Source: Hedera helix
Taxonomy: Eukaryota; Streptophyta; Magnoliopsida; Apiales; Araliaceae
NCBI GenBank assembly: GCA_947179155.2
Contig: OX359269.1
Coordinates: 54,689,524-54,753,523, forward strand
DNA length: 64,000 bases
Direction: 5' to 3'
The position numbers were made by a program, and so were the translations under genes. Below the pieces are notes generated by a model. The model had not been told where the DNA came from, made no database searches, and saw only the letters and a program-made list of their open reading frames with translations. Position 1 is the first letter of the stretch. Each line of letters opens with the position of its first letter. Shown piece by piece: positions 48,754-62,223 of this stretch.

Positions 48754-50576
48754 TGGTGTATTTTATCAAATTATTTGGAATTCTCCTTTAGCCCTTACCA
48801 ATTTTAGACTGACACTGTGTAGGCTGGAACTGAATTCTTTATTCAATTACAATAAGAATTGCTTTAAAAACAAATATTAAGGTTTTATGTTTATCTCAAA
48901 ATTTATTGATAGTTTTTTGGTTAGTAGTGATGATCTACAAAATAAAGGAGAGGAGGTGATCATAAATTTAGGAATATATATCTTGTCATTTTATATTTAG
49001 GATTTGAGTGATCTTGTACTCTTTATTTGTTTCTAATGAATTTCCTTTTTGCTTCTAGTGAATTTATTTTGCTTCCTGTTCGTGATTTATTCCAATTTAT
49101 TTTTTCATGTAAATCAAATATATATATATAACGAGTTCAATTATCTGACGTCACTTTAAATATAAAGATGCAAATAACATGTGAAAATATTAAAAAAATT
49201 ATTTGATTTAAATTTGTGGAGCGCAATGAGTAAAAATTGGTGTAAAATAAAGCAAACAAGCCCAGCTATGATCTTCAAAGCGAGTAACAACAAATACATA
49301 CAAAATGAGCAATGTCCACAATGCCTCTTTATTTTCTTTTGGTATTTATATTTGTAGGTTTTTTAGTGTGAAAATCCTAGATCCTGAATACCCACCTTCT
49401 CAGTCTCAAGTAATGGTTTCTCTCTCCTGTTCTACATTTAAAGTAAATAAACATGAAAAATAGTCTAAATGGTTAATTTAATTATTATTATTATTATTTA
49501 TTTGAATATGATTAATTTAATTATTATAAAACATGATTTGGAGATTGATTATTCACATTATTAATAGATAGGTGTATCAAACTCATGTTAGACATACCTT
49601 GTGCAAATATGGTATTCATATTCATAAGTCTCCTAATATGGTATTTATACATTTTATATGATAGAAGAATGAATAGAACTCGCATATATATACATATACA
49701 GGAGAGAGACTTTTTAGAAATATCAAATCATTTTTTATTGTTTTTTTTTCCAACCAAATTAATTTTTGTCAAAATTTGTATATATAAAATTATACATATA
49801 TATTTATAAATGGAATTTTTTTTGAGGACTTTCTTTTTTCATATTAATGAGATATATATATTTATTTATTTTATTTATGGGACGGAGGAAGAGTACTGTA
49901 ATTTAATAATAAAATAATCCAAACTAGGAGTAGGAGTTATCTTATCGTACAGTGTATACAGTATGAGTAGTGACTGGCTGGTTCATATATTGATATGACA
50001 AATGACTTCGCAAATTCAGAATTACCCTTCTGATGACTTTTGATGAATTTATAATCCTAGATTAACACTAATTACAGAGAAGTTCGATTGATGCTCCATA
50101 ATCAAAGAAGCATCGTCAGTTTCTCTCTCAAGGCAAATTCTTGTGCTATTTCGAATCCTCACTCCCCATTATGTTTCTTGCATCTCCGTAAATAAGAAAG
50201 CCGAAATTTGTTTAAGTAGCTGTCGTCACTGCTGATACGATAACCAAAAATCCCGATCCAAAATACATTTAATATAGAATATTAAATTTGGTTTATAATA
50301 AATTCAATAAGCCTGGGAACTGTTTGACAACATGGGTCACCGATAATTTTGCTGTAAAGTTATCTAAATTGATTTTTGTTTTTCATTTCTTATATATTAT
50401 TTTAATTGCGTAGTTGTTTATAATAAATTTCAGTGTGCCCGGGAACTGTTTGATAAAATGCGTAAGCGATAATTTGGCTATTAAGGTATCTAATTGATTT
50501 TTCTATTCACTTATTATATGGGATTTTGTTAATTGTGTAGTTTCTGTAGAGTTGTAGTGATAGCATTGTTATAGGG
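48754..50576. other. Intergenic DNA between transporter and CcmH genes
   Basis: The transporter 3' UTR probably covers the first 200-300 bases. The rest is AT-rich with simple repeats (ATT near 49485) and an isolated MITE-like end (GGGACGGAGGAAGAGTA near 49880) without a visible partner. The CcmH promoter and 5' UTR should lie in the last few hundred bases. No other gene is seen. Confidence 0.6.
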
Positions 50577-51724
50577 ATGGGGAGCAAAGAGGACGAGGTA
50601 AAGAATTCGCAGGTGGTGGATGCACGGGCAAGAAATATCAGCCATAATGTTCGATGTACAGAATGTGGTAGTCAGTCCATTGAAGACTCTCAAGCTGATA
50701 TTGCCATTCTACTTAGGAAGGTAACCCTCTTTATTTCGTTATCTTATTTCAGTTACTTGTTTATATAGATGTAGATGAACTAGTTGCATTATAAATTTAT
50801 AATAGTAGTGGTTGGTTATATGTGTATGGTAGTGGTTGGTTATGACCATTTGACCTACTCATGCATGTGGATCATCAACTATTTACAATTTGACACATCA
50901 TTTTGTAAGTTATTTTTTGTAAGTCTTTTGTATGTGTAGCACTTCTCAAATCAAAGTTAGTATTGGCAAAGTTAGTTTATGACAATTTCCTATAGGATCT
51001 ACCTAGTTGCTTCATTTTTTAATTTTTTTTTAAATTGGGTGCATTGACTTTCAGGAATGAGTATATAAAGAACAATTATTGACTGTAATGTTTAAACTTG
51101 ATTTAGTTTCTTCCAAATATGTTTTAATTTGTTTTTAAAAAGTATTTTAATCACCAAATTCTCTTGTCATCTCATTTCATATCAAATGTTTCCCTACTTT
51201 GTCCTTCTGTTGAGATATTCATCTCAATGCAGCCCTACATGCTGATTATGTTTGCATTGTTGCTTCAGTTAATTCGTGATGAGATTCGGTCTGGGAAAAG
51301 TGACAAAGAGATCTACAAAAAACTTGAGGAAGATTATGGGGAAACAGTACTTTATGCCCCAAAGTTTGATTTGCAGACTGCAGCCTTGTGGCTATCACCG
51401 GTCAGTTGAAGAAGATCACTTAATCTCATCTTTGTTAAGTTGATCCTTTTACTCTCTTTTTTAATTGAAAAAAGATTTTTTTATTCTTATTTTAAATGTA
51501 CTGGGATGCTGGAACAGCTTCTAGTTGCTGGCACAGCTGGTGGAATTTGGGCTTACAACAAGCACAGGCAAAGGACTAATGTTCACATAATGGCCTTGAA
51601 CCTTGTTAGAGGAGTCCCATTGACCCCAAAAGAGAAGCAAACCATGCTAGAGCTCCTTGCACCTTCTGACCTTGAAGGTACTAATCCTTCCTCCTCGTGG
51701 TGGAGAAGGTGGCTTCGTCAATGA
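50577..51724 (+). CDS. CCMH: Mitochondrial cytochrome c maturation protein CcmH
   Basis: Component of the mitochondrial System I cytochrome c maturation machinery. CcmH keeps the CXXC heme-binding cysteines of apocytochrome c reduced and works with the CcmF heme lyase at the inner membrane. Three exons, 50577-50720, 51269-51400 and 51518-51724 (TGA), give 160 residues, the family's usual plant length. The redox motif is RCTEC at residues 26-30 within HNVRCTECGSQSIEDSQAD. Then follow the conserved YGETVLYAPKFDLQTAALW block, one membrane segment (about 88-106) and the plant C-terminal block ALNLVRGVPLTPKEK ending in a basic, Trp-rich tail. All junctions are GT-AG and phase 0. The start is the first ATG of the open frame and matches the expected short N-terminus. 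Confidence 0.95.
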
Positions 51725-52905
51725 TGTGTTATGCCATCAAATGCATTTTTTCTACGAACTCTGCTGTGAGATCATAAAATAACTAAAAATTCAAAGTTTG
51801 CAGAGGGTGTATTCTACTTGTTGAAGAGTTCCATGTAATGGGGTGAACTGGTCTTAATAATAAGGACCTTTGCATTGTCTATGATTTCTAGCGGAAGAAG
51901 ATTATTATTCTATTTGGGGAGTATCTTGCATTTGTGCGTTGACCTTGTTGCTAGATATCCATGCACGTTCAGAATGTCATTGGCTGCTGATACTTTGATA
52001 TGTAAATCTGTTAAAGCTGCGTTTAGATCGAAGGAATAGAATGAAAGAGAAAATTAAATCATTTCTAGGTGTTTTGTTTATTGGTGCTTTGGTGGTGGTG
52101 GGTGGTGTAATATAATAATAAAATTATCACATATATTTATTCTATTGGAATGAATTTTATTTAACCACTTCTCACGTAGATTAAAAATCAAGGGGATGAA
52201 ATGAATTTTTATTCTACTGAAATGGTTTATTTTTTAAAATAATTATCAAATACATTATTTTTCATTTTATTCATTCTTCCATTTCCTCAATTCAAACGTA
52301 ACATTAGTCAACCTAACTAGCTTGTTTTTTTTCTTTCTTCGCATAATTCTTCTGGTTAACAATTACTGTTCCTCCATGATGAAAACATAATGTTCGACAT
52401 TCTCTGTTTTTATAACCAAGCTTCAGAAATTGCTAAGGATATTTAATTTGCCACAGCTTGCCTGAGATGGATCAAATATAACTATGACATTATGATTGTA
52501 CTGCACCTCTGTAAGGCTGAAGAAATACTTCGGTTTCAATCAAACAACAGGATTGCGACTTCATCTGAGAAGTAAAACCAAGCACAAAACTAAAATATTC
52601 AACAAAAGCCAAAAGTCTTCCCACTTACCTGCAAGATTAGCAAGCAACATACTAAAAGTCGTCTTCCTAATTATTATTTTTTCTGTTAGATTAGCACGTT
52701 AAAATGAACAACCGGTAACCTCGATTACAGTAGAGTATATTGCGCATTATTGGTACCTCCGTGTTTAATTATCAACTTGAAAGCGTAGTTTCTTTTCTCA
52801 TCTCTTATAGACCTGTAGAGGTTTGATACTTGGAAACCTGCCTACTAGCTTCTGCATATACAATTCGTTCATCTTAAGAAAAAGTCTGTGTAACTCCTGA
52901 TCAAA
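51725..52905. other. Intergenic DNA between CcmH and PLAC8-like genes
   Basis: It contains the CcmH 3' UTR, a MITE (52016-52304) and otherwise unremarkable sequence. Confidence 0.6.
52016..52304. mobile_element. MITE with degenerate terminal inverted repeats
   Basis: Left end GCTGCGTTTAGATCGAAGGA, right end CCTCAATTCAAACGTAAC. The right end reversed (GTTACGTTTGAATTGAGG) aligns with the left. Subterminal regions also pair (GAATAGAATG with CATTCTTCC). The type resembles Harbinger- or hAT-derived MITEs; the target duplication is unclear. Confidence 0.55.
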
Positions 52906-53927
52906 ATGGGTAGAATTGAGGATGTGGGTATTCCAATGTCAGGCCAACCTACCAGCTCATTTCCTTCAGCAACGAACAATAACCAGTTTCAAGCACCCAA
53001 CGGTAACCAGTTTAGAGCAACAAATGGTACTTTCATTTCCTTGGCTGTTATTTTTCTTATTGAGACTGTTCTAATGATTGGTAGCTTTTGATTTAGAGTA
53101 AACCGTTTGAATTTTTAGATTAATTATTCCTTACAGAAATGATGTTATTAGCTAACTAATTCAAGCCATTTGTGTAACAATCAAATGAAGAGGAGAAGTA
53201 ACTGAACCCCATAAGCACTTCAAAGTGCAGCATTTGGTTCAAACTGCGTTCACACCAAAGTTAGCTCAGCATGGTTTGTGAGCGAGCAGTCGCAAATATG
53301 ATCATGGCTACGTTGACTTAACTAAGTTGGATAAATGTTTAATTTGACAGCTATTATGACAACAATTTTACCATTTATGACGTTGGGCCAGATAGCAGAG
53401 GTACTTGATGAAGGAGAGGTCAGTAGGGCCTTGAATCTTTCTTAAGCCTAGCAGTATACTTGGAGCAATTTACTACTAGTCTTTCAATGTTGTTTTTTGG
53501 TAATGATATACTAAAAGTAATGAATGAATTGGTCTTTGCACTCACTCGATCAGGTTGTTCATTGGGAAGTTTTATGTACATGTTGATGATGCCTGCGTTG
53601 TTCTCTACCTGGATATTGGGATCCAAGTATAGAGCAAAGCTGAGGAAGAAATATGATTTGGTAGAAGCTCCATATGAAGATGTCATCTCTCACATCTTTT
53701 GTCCTTGCTGCTCTCTTTCTCTGGAGTTTAGAGAGCTAAGGAACAGAGGACTTGATCCTGCTTTAGGTATATGCATGCTACTAGCTAGCTAGTATTACTG
53801 ATACTAAATATCGAGTAATATATATACACACATTTCATTTCTTTTTTTAGAAAGGTACAGGTACGAAGATACTATAAATGTATGTTTTTCTAATGCAGGA
53901 TGGAATGGAATTCTAGCGGAACAATAG
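52906..53927 (+). CDS. PLAC8 / plant cadmium resistance-like protein, lacks first Cys motif
   Basis: PLAC8-domain proteins (plant cadmium resistance, cell number regulator) are small membrane proteins linked to metal efflux or organ size. Four exons fit in phase: 52906-53026, 53351-53422, 53554-53766 and 53899-53927 (TAG), 144 residues. C-terminal PLAC8 features are clear: TLGQIAEVLDEGE, the membrane segment SFMYMLMMPALFSTWI, SKYRAKLRKKYDL, HIFCPCCSLSLEFRELRNRG and a GW near the end. The family's front part is missing: the W..L.DC..D block is not found between exons 1 and 2, and the usual CCxxxxCPC motif is replaced by a stretch without cysteine (AIMTTILPFMTLGQ). This could be a divergent paralogue or a decaying gene. 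An alternative donor at 53419 would break the frame, so 53423 was chosen. Confidence 0.7.
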
Positions 53928-55076
53928 AGAATGAAGTACGCAGATCAACAAGTAAAGAAGACGACTCCACCATTTCAAGCTGTCCATGTAATGACTTAAT
54001 TATTTATGAACTTTAATTCTTTCTGTTTGGTGCATGTTTTAATATATGAAGTTGTAAAATAATCAACTGTCTTTGCTCCTTGAACTCCCAAGCTATCATG
54101 TAGCCCAAGTAGAGCTTTTCTCCGCCGTTCTTTTATAAGCAACTTGCAAACATGTTTAATAGAGCATGCATGCATGTCTTAGACACTCTTTAATTTGAAA
54201 TTTCTCAGTCTTACTACTCTGCTCCCCATCAAAGAAGCTGTACATCTTAATTTTTACACCTGTATTGGAGGAATCCTTTGGATAGATGGCAACTTCAATG
54301 TAATCATACCTGACTTCGTTCTATACACAGTAATTTATGGCAACCCCTGTTCTTAGAAAATGGATACATGTTATATGAAAATGGATAATACAAGAAAGTA
54401 AGTTCAAACTTTGCGGGAAAAAAGGTGTCCTGGCAACCCCTGTTCTTATCGTTGAAGAGTTTATAGAGTTATTTATGCGATGATTGAATTTCACTTTTGA
54501 CAGTTTGTTGCTTGGCGTAATGTTGCAATCAAAAATAGCAAGAACAGCAAGCATTTCATAGCGAACTCTTTTTTTTTTTTTTGTATATATAATTTTGTTG
54601 TGCGTCTGAGATCCTGAATAATTGTGCAAAAACTTGTTTGCCTCGAGGTTGATGGTAGATAGTTCATACAAACCAAGCAGAAATTTATTTACTCATCAAC
54701 TTTTAAAGATCTATTAGATATAGCCCAGTTGGATTGCCGATTATAAACCAGGTGTATTGGTTTCGCAATCTATAACACACACCTCACACCAGAAATAAAC
54801 TCTGAGATAATATCAACCCAGGGCGAGATGATTTTGCAGTAGCCAGCACATCTCTGTCACGCCAAGGCAATCGATTAATGTACATGACAAAATTCTTGCA
54901 TATGCGAAAATGAAATGCAAACGTCATAAAAGTTTCACCTCTCAATGAAAGCAGTACTCTCATTTGAATCAAAATTCAGTAAATTTGAATCTGACTGTCG
55001 ATTACATTTTGATTGATATATAAAAAGGGTAAGTTATCCAATTATTCAAGGAGTCTAGAATTAGCTGATTTCTCTG
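53928..55076. other. Intergenic DNA between convergent genes
   Basis: The 3' UTRs of the PLAC8-like gene (+) and the first NPF gene (-) should both lie here. A short direct repeat TGGCAACCCCTGTTCTTA occurs near 54338 and 54431. No gene is seen. Confidence 0.6.
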
Positions 55077-58000
55077 TTATTCTTCTGTAATTATCCCGGT
55101 AGCATCGCCCTTGTCCCCAACTCCGGTCACTTTTTGGACACAAGGCCCATATGCCCAACTGCAAAGCAGGAAGTAGAGAAGGTTTATGGCACTCAAAATC
55201 GCAAGAAGCCAGTAGTAGTTGTCGTAGCGACCCTTGTTTATGTTATTAGAAACCCAACTCTCCTTTCCTCCTCCTGCTGTTATAGTTTTCACAGTGTTGA
55301 GCAAAACAATAGCCAACAAATTTGCCACACCCATTCCCACCCCAAATAGAGCTGATCCAATGCTGGACATACTCTTTGGGAATTCTGAATAGTAAAACTC
55401 TGTTTGGCCTATTCCATTCAAAGCCTCAGCTATTCCATTCAACACACTTGCGGGCACAAGCCAATATGCCGACATGTCCACCACTCCATCTGGGTTATTA
55501 AGGAACCCTTGTTTGATCGCTTTCCGCTCGTCGTATATGCTCCACAATGCCTGAAATTATCATGGCCAAGAGAGAAAAGAATAACCCAATCTCCATTCTT
55601 TTTTTCACACCAAGTTGAACTGGTTTTCCTCGGATCTTTGACGCTAAAGGAAGCACTGCCCGATCATATAACATAACCCAAATGAATAAAGATATGATCA
55701 TAAACATTCCGAAGGAGCCTGCTGGAATTTCAAAGTTTGAAGTGAGGTGCCTATCCATGGACTTGGTTTGGAGCAGTGAAAATGAACCCTGATTCATGCT
55801 TATTGACATCATGATCCCTGTAGACCACAATGGGATAACTCTGATTATTACTTTTAGCTCTTCTACTTGATCTACCGAGCAAATATTCCACGGGTTTAGA
55901 GCTACTCCATCTGGGCTTATGTCTTCAAGATTTCTAATGATGCAAGCTTTATTCAAGAACCTAAAACAACATTATCAATTGAAGATATTGATGCTAATGA
56001 TGAGAAAGACGATCATAATGATATGATGATGAAAACTGATGATACCTTAGTCTGTCAGAGGGCCTGTGAAGAAGTGAGTCCTTCCAGTTATACCATCCAT
56101 CGGATTGTGGAGGTGGGAGAGCAAGCTTTCTGTTCTTATAAGCTACTGCAATTACTTGCATAAAGCGAGTGACCAAGCTGGTCTTGACTTTCTGCTTAAC
56201 GTAAAGGGAAGATGCAAGCAAAAACAGGGAAGCGGAGAGGAACATAAGAATTGCTGGAATCCCAAATCCCACTTTCCATCCCAAGTGATCTTGAATGTAG
56301 ACAACAACCGTCAAAGCAATCAAAACCGAAAGAGATGATGAAGCATAATACCAGCCGAAGAAGCTTTCCAATACCCTTTCATTCTTGATAGGATTCTGTC
56401 TCTTGTCTAACTGATCAGCACCAAATGCTAATGAACATGGCCTAATGCCACCAGCTCCAATAGACATTAGACCAAAGGACGAAAGCAAGACAAAGTATTG
56501 AAACGGTGAAGTAGATTTGCAGTCTTGGGTTGATTGATCGCAAGGGCCAGGTGTTGCTTGGGGAATCATAGCCGTTAACCATAGAAGAATCATCCCCTGT
56601 GATTCCGAGAATAAAAATGATAGGACCATTACAACAAAGAAATGCCAGTTAGCCTAGTTTATTCCATTAGATTACTCTTCTTATAAATTCACTCTTAAGC
56701 TGTCGGATGTTTTTTCTTCAGTTTGATCTTATCTCTAGTTTGATAAAGATTTGGGAAGTCTTCATAATTATTGGCCTGGTGCCAAATATTACCCATAAGC
56801 ATAAACTGATGCGTCTAATGTTGTATAAGATTGATAATTTAAAAGTCGGAACGCAGGACAAAGTCATTCTTAGCCAGGTTTTATGGGTCAGCTTTGGATA
56901 GCAAGGTTCATGGATTAAATTGCTCAAAATTCCATGTGGTTGCACACATCTTACACATAGGAGTGTATTGTGCGATGCCTACTTCTTCCACTAAAAAATA
57001 AGATGCTGCACCACATTGTCGCCGGATAAGATATTACCGGGCAAAGAAATAGAGTAGAAGCTGTGTTTTTAGCTAGCTAAGCTAGTGGCTCATCATGGCT
57101 AGGGTTACATTATTTTCCATAAATTGATATCCATTCCTCCTCAATCGACTCATCCCCAAATTTATTTTCTATCAATCAGGAGGGCGAGACATGGATTATC
57201 TAGTCAATCTACATATCATTTGACTACATGTTATAAATTGGCCAAATCCAGCCAAAACACACATTTTTTTTTACATTTTTACCGGCTCTCAGCAAGTTCA
57301 TATATTTATTTGGGAATTAATATTTTCAAAACCGAAAATGATACTCCACAACTTCTTTTCTCGCACGAGGTTGGGCCTACTTACTATTTAGGTGATGACT
57401 GAGGTGCACCTTACGTAGCTCACATTTTCATATGTAAAAATATCAAATCTTATTACCTTATAATTAGACAATCTTACACACCTAGACTAAGAATTGCATG
57501 TTCTGCAAAGAAAAGAAAAATGGGACTTTGAACAATTAAAAGAATCTGGAGAGAGTAAAAGTCTTCAGAAACATGGTACAATTACCAGGAGACTGGCGAT
57601 ACAACCAAGACCAATGGTGTGGAATCGACCCAGATAGGAATCAGAGACAAAAGCCCCAAGCAGTGGCATGAAATCATTAGTTGCGCCCCAGAGTAACAGT
57701 ATGTTTCGGCCTTGGGTCAGGTTCATCCTGTATTCTTTAATCAGATACAATATCATGTTTGGCAACAGCCCAAAGCTTGCAACTTTCTCAAATGCCTCAT
57801 TTGCTGCGTGTGTCATAACATAAATTCACCACCCACAAAAAAAAAAAAAAAAAAGAATAAAAAATCAGTTAGTCTCAATTAATTTTTAAAAAAAAAGTTC
57901 ATGCCAGCACTAAAAATTACTTTGTTCTTTCAAAGTTATAGATACATTTTGTAAAACAACGATTTTTAAGGAAAAATTAATTTTTACAAACTTATCCTAA

Positions 58001-58621
58001 TATTAGCAAAAAATGTAATAGCGGTGACCAATGGCTAAATCAGGAAAGTTTTTTAGTGGGGTTAAAACTATTATAGGGCTATAAATAATTTAGCGGGGGT
58101 CGGGGGATAGCGCCCCCGAGCCAAATTTTTGTGAATAATTTTATACTTTTAGCTTGCATATATAAAACATATATTTAATAACAATGATAATGTAATAATT
58201 ATAAACTATATATATATTTATATGTATGTATATATACATTCTATTGATTTTTAATAGATTTTTGTAAAGACAAATTATTTATAAATAATTAATTCTTCAA
58301 AAAATATTCTAAAATATATTATTAATTAGTTTAAGAAGATTATATGAATATATAAATAGAGAGAGGAAATAAGAATGATATGATATTGAAACTTAAGTAA
58401 AAAAGTTATAAAATTTTAATTTAACTTCGTATATTAAATTTTTTACATAATTTCAGTGAATTCAATTTGTATATAACATTTAAAATTTTTAATTTTTGTC
58501 ATATATTATTAAACAAATAAAAAAAATCAGTGAAGCCAATTGACCCCACATCTAAGACTATGACTTTGCCCTGGTGGTGATATAGTGGTATTCAATTAAA
58601 ATAAAAAAAATAATAATAATA

Positions 58622-58866
58622 CTTCCTCCATCTCATAGTAAATACTCAGTTTTGATTTTTTTAAATTAAATTGATTATTTTTAAAATTAATAAATAATCA
58701 TATGCAAATTATTATTTTTAGAGCTATAAAAAGTGGGGTTAGTAGTAAAAATATACTTTCTTTTGGTTATAATATTTTTACCTAATTTTGATAAAATTTA
58801 GTTTTAAAAATAATTAATTTAATTTTAAAAAAATTAAAACTGAAAATTTAATTTGAGACGAGAGAA
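58622..58866. mobile_element. MITE in intron 1 of the first NPF gene
   Basis: The left end CTTCCTCCATCTCATAG...CTCAGTTTT pairs with the right end AAAACTGAAAATTTAATTTG then GAGACGAGAGAA. TA lies on both sides (58620-58621 and 58867-58868). This is the Stowaway type by terminus and target. Confidence 0.65.
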
Positions 58867-58966
58867 TAATATATTACAAACTTCTCAACACTTGATAGCT
58901 TAAACATATGCATCGCCAATTTAGAAATAGATGGAATAATAAAGATAAGAGGTAGCATTTAAAAGG

Positions 58967-59011
58967 ATGTATGTATGTATGTATGTATGTATGTATGTAT
59001 GTATGTATGTA
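58967..59011. repeat. (ATGT)n microsatellite at a 5' splice site
   Basis: About eleven tetranucleotide units. On the minus strand they read GTACATACATAC and begin exactly at the donor GT of NPF intron 1. Confidence 0.9.
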
Positions 59012-59103
59012 CCTATGATGAATGGCATGGTAATTAGGCCACCCTTTTGTCTATTTGGTGCGTCTTTTTTCTGTTGTGAAGAAGAAGACTTGTCCTCCTC
59101 CAT

Positions 59104-62100
59104 TTCTGGTGGTTCAGTGGCTAAGGAAGCAGCTTCACTGTTAGGTAGGAGTAGAGAGTTGTGCCTCCTAATTTTATTTCATTTATTGGAAATTACGTAA
59201 TGACGACATGGAATTTATAACAAAAAAATTAAGTCAGAGCTAGCGGGGGACTGTGGGGTCCAAAAACTTTTTCTCTAGCTTCGAGTCTTTCGGTATCCTA
59301 TCACTCTTTGCAATACTGCATCCGGTAATTAATCACAAGTCTACGATATTTAAATATAAAATTAAATATTATATTTATTTTAATTATTAAAAATAAAATA
59401 TAATACAAATTTTAATATTATATTTTATTTTATAATATTTAAAAATATATAATATTTAAATATTGTATTCAATAATTAAACAATAGGCGGATGACAAGTG
59501 GTAAGGAAATAAAACGAAACCGGTCAATGGTCCTACACGTTTTCTGGTTGCAACCTTCACTAAACTTGAAGAGATTAATCATTAATGTATTAAAATTTAT
59601 TAAATGCTGGGGCCAAAATTATAAAGAAGGTGATGGTAAAAATAGAGTGGATCCGATAGGAGTTACTTTTATTTGGTTTAATTTATTTGTCAACTCCATC
59701 CATGCCTCTCACAAAAGGAAAGGAAATTTATTGGAGTATCTTTAAATTAAATGAATACTTGTTTAAATTTAATATAATAATAACAAAATTTGATAATTAT
59801 ATTTTATAATATTATGTCATTTTATATCATCTTTAATAATGAAAAAGGGCCTTTTTTGTAAAATAAATTTTTTTTAAATTCTTCATCCCAAACCATTCAA
59901 TACTTTTTGATTCCAAATTCTAAGTGCCCGTAAGTTTTAAAAAGCTGGACAAAGCCCTTGATAGGCAGAATAGATGAAGTGTTAATGAAAAGAAAGAAGA
60001 CAAAAAAAAAAAAAAAAACTTATGTTGCTATATCATTTTTTGGTATTTGTGCATCAATTTTTAAACAGGCATAAAAAATATATTTAGTAAAATTACAAAT
60101 TAAAAAATTATACAGAAAATATATTTTTTAGTGTGTTTCAAAATTCGTGTTATAATAAAGTAGGAGAGAGAGAGAGAGAGAGAGAGTATATTTTTAATTT
60201 ATTTTTTTATATATAATTTTTAAATATAAAGATAAGTGTAAATAAGATATGCTGCGTGATTTGACAATTTATGTACTCGAACTAGATAAATTAATATGTT
60301 TAGGATCAATTTCAATCGTATGGAACGGAACTCATAAAGTTTGAACTGATTTAGTGATACGAAAGTCAAGATTTTAATACTAAAAAAATCAACAAATCTG
60401 AGAGTTGGAAAATTGTAGTAATTTTCTAGTGTTATGGTAAAGGTTCTTCATATATCTAAATAGATAATGAACTTTTTTAGACCTCCTTGCTTTATTTGAT
60501 GTTCTTTTCAAAGGGTTGTTTGCCTCCCCTTTTATTTTATTTTTGGAATTTGAGGATGTTATAGATAGATAGATAGATAGATCCATTTGAAGGTGTGGGG
60601 AAGAGAGAGTTTGTTTGGAATGTAATACGTATATTCATAGTTGTTTGGTATTTGGTGGGAGAGAAGGCGATTTGTTTGGCTGCCTGATGTTAATTTGTTA
60701 TGAATGGAAACATTTGAAGAGAAGATAAAAGGGCAATGAGATTTCCAAATCAAGCAAGGCCCATGAATGTGATGGGTGATGTCTATTGTTTCAAACTAAG
60801 CGTGCTAGTGTGAACAAACTGACCCGTGAAGCCATTGGATTTTCTACTTTTGATCATCAAGTTTGTCTTTTCCTCGCCCAACCCGTCCACCCACGCTATC
60901 AGTCCACAACAATATGCCCGCCGACTCTTAATTTATGTAAATGCTCTACTTTACATAATGGTTGTAATTCTTGATCGTGATCTAAATTCAATGTTTTAGA
61001 GGTTATGGTTTCTTACCTAAAGAGAAAACGATATTACTTATTGTCGGTTCTTAAATTTGCTTTGGTGTTAACTGTTTAGCCATTTAATATTTAAAGAAAT
61101 ACAAATATAATAGACATTCATAAAAAAAATGGAGTGTACTATTTTTGCATGGATCTTTTGACATTTCTACATATATTCGTCGCACATAAAAATGAGACCT
61201 GCTTTTTTTTTCTTTTTTGAATTCTCTCGTTAGTCTCAATAATATTTCAATAATAATATCAAGTAAATTCACACTTTGAATAAAAATACAAGTCTCACAA
61301 TAAAAGTGAAATAATGTTTCACAATAAATAAAAATGAAATAACAAAAATTGAACCTGGAGTCTAATAAAGCGAGACTCAACTTATTATTATCACGTCAGA
61401 GAAAATTACGTGAAAATATTAAAAAATTAAATATCAACTTCTGGCAAAATTTTGTTACTATCACTTATCAATATTAATTAATCCTTTTTTTTTTCCTCCA
61501 AGAAGATTCTTTGATACTTTTTTTTCGCCCCAAAGATTCTTTGATGCCTGCCAACAAACATCACGTATGATGCGTAAATGTCTTGCAACAAAGATTGTTA
61601 ACATCCCCGTCCATGTATATAGCACATAACCATGTACAAAATATCAAAATACGCTAACGTTTATATGATCATTATTAATTTTTAAAAATTAATTATAAAT
61701 ATTTTTAAACTTAATTTTATTAAAAAAATTATGAAATAATAAAAGTTACAATGAGTAATATTTTTTGAATAGCTTACAATATTTATCATTATATTAATTA
61801 AAATTAAAAAATATATATTAATTTTAATTTTAAAAAATCAATAATAATAAAATAATATAGATCGGATGAAACAGTTTAAAAGTCAGAAGGAAGCGAATAA
61901 AGTGCAGCAGCTAGCTAACATCTCCATGTTATATATAATATATATAGGCAGATTCAGGAGACGTGAACTTCCCGTACAATTTGCATGCAGCAGCTGCTAA
62001 CCCACATCAACATAATACATAACCAGATGGTATGGAATTCCGTTATTTCTAAAACTGTAATCTAATATTATTCAATATAATTACATATAGATCAATACAT

Positions 62101-62223
62101 AAGAGATGAAGAACATATCCAAAAAAACTCATAATAAATAGTAATCTATGTAATACTAGTCGGTATGCATGCAATCATAAATTTAGTGCACTAACAAGAC
62201 GAGCTAGCTAGCAACCACATAAA
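59104..62223. other. Intergenic DNA between the two NPF genes
   Basis: It includes the promoter of the first NPF gene (right of 59103) and the 3' end of the second (left of 62224). It contains an AT-rich foldback repeat (about 59340-59487), a GA microsatellite (60166-60187), an A run near 60003, a GATA microsatellite (60560-60581) and AT-rich sequence. No gene is recognised. Confidence 0.6.

Larger units (their letters stand above)
55077..59103 (-). pseudogene. NRT1/PTR FAMILY 1.2-like transporter, frameshift in last exon
   Basis: Proton-coupled nitrate/peptide family transporter, twelve membrane helices, plasma membrane expected. Minus-strand exons: 59103-59013, 57803-57586, 56596-56046 and 55960-55077 (TAA); nominal product about 580 residues, normal for the family. 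Seen: start in MEEDKSSSSQQ, then GGLITMPFIIANEAFEKVAS with the ExxEK proton-coupling motif at 33-37; SDSYLGRF; LLWLTAMIPQ; GAGGIRPCSLAFGADQLD; FFGWYYASSSLSV; GWKVGFGIPAILMF; SVDQVEELKVIIRVIPLWS; GQTEFYYSEFPKSMSS. In exon 4, around 55520-55533, the sequence has a net one-base gain relative to the neighbouring copy, after VEHIRR, shifting the frame; downstream sequence remains conserved in the shifted frame. With no other break it is a very young pseudogene or an assembly error. Intron 1 holds a MITE and starts inside a microsatellite. Confidence 0.88.

Noticed and set aside
49840..49885. Isolated MITE terminus (GGGACGGAGGAAGAGTA)
   Set aside because: No matching inverted end within several hundred bases, so it was not called as an element.
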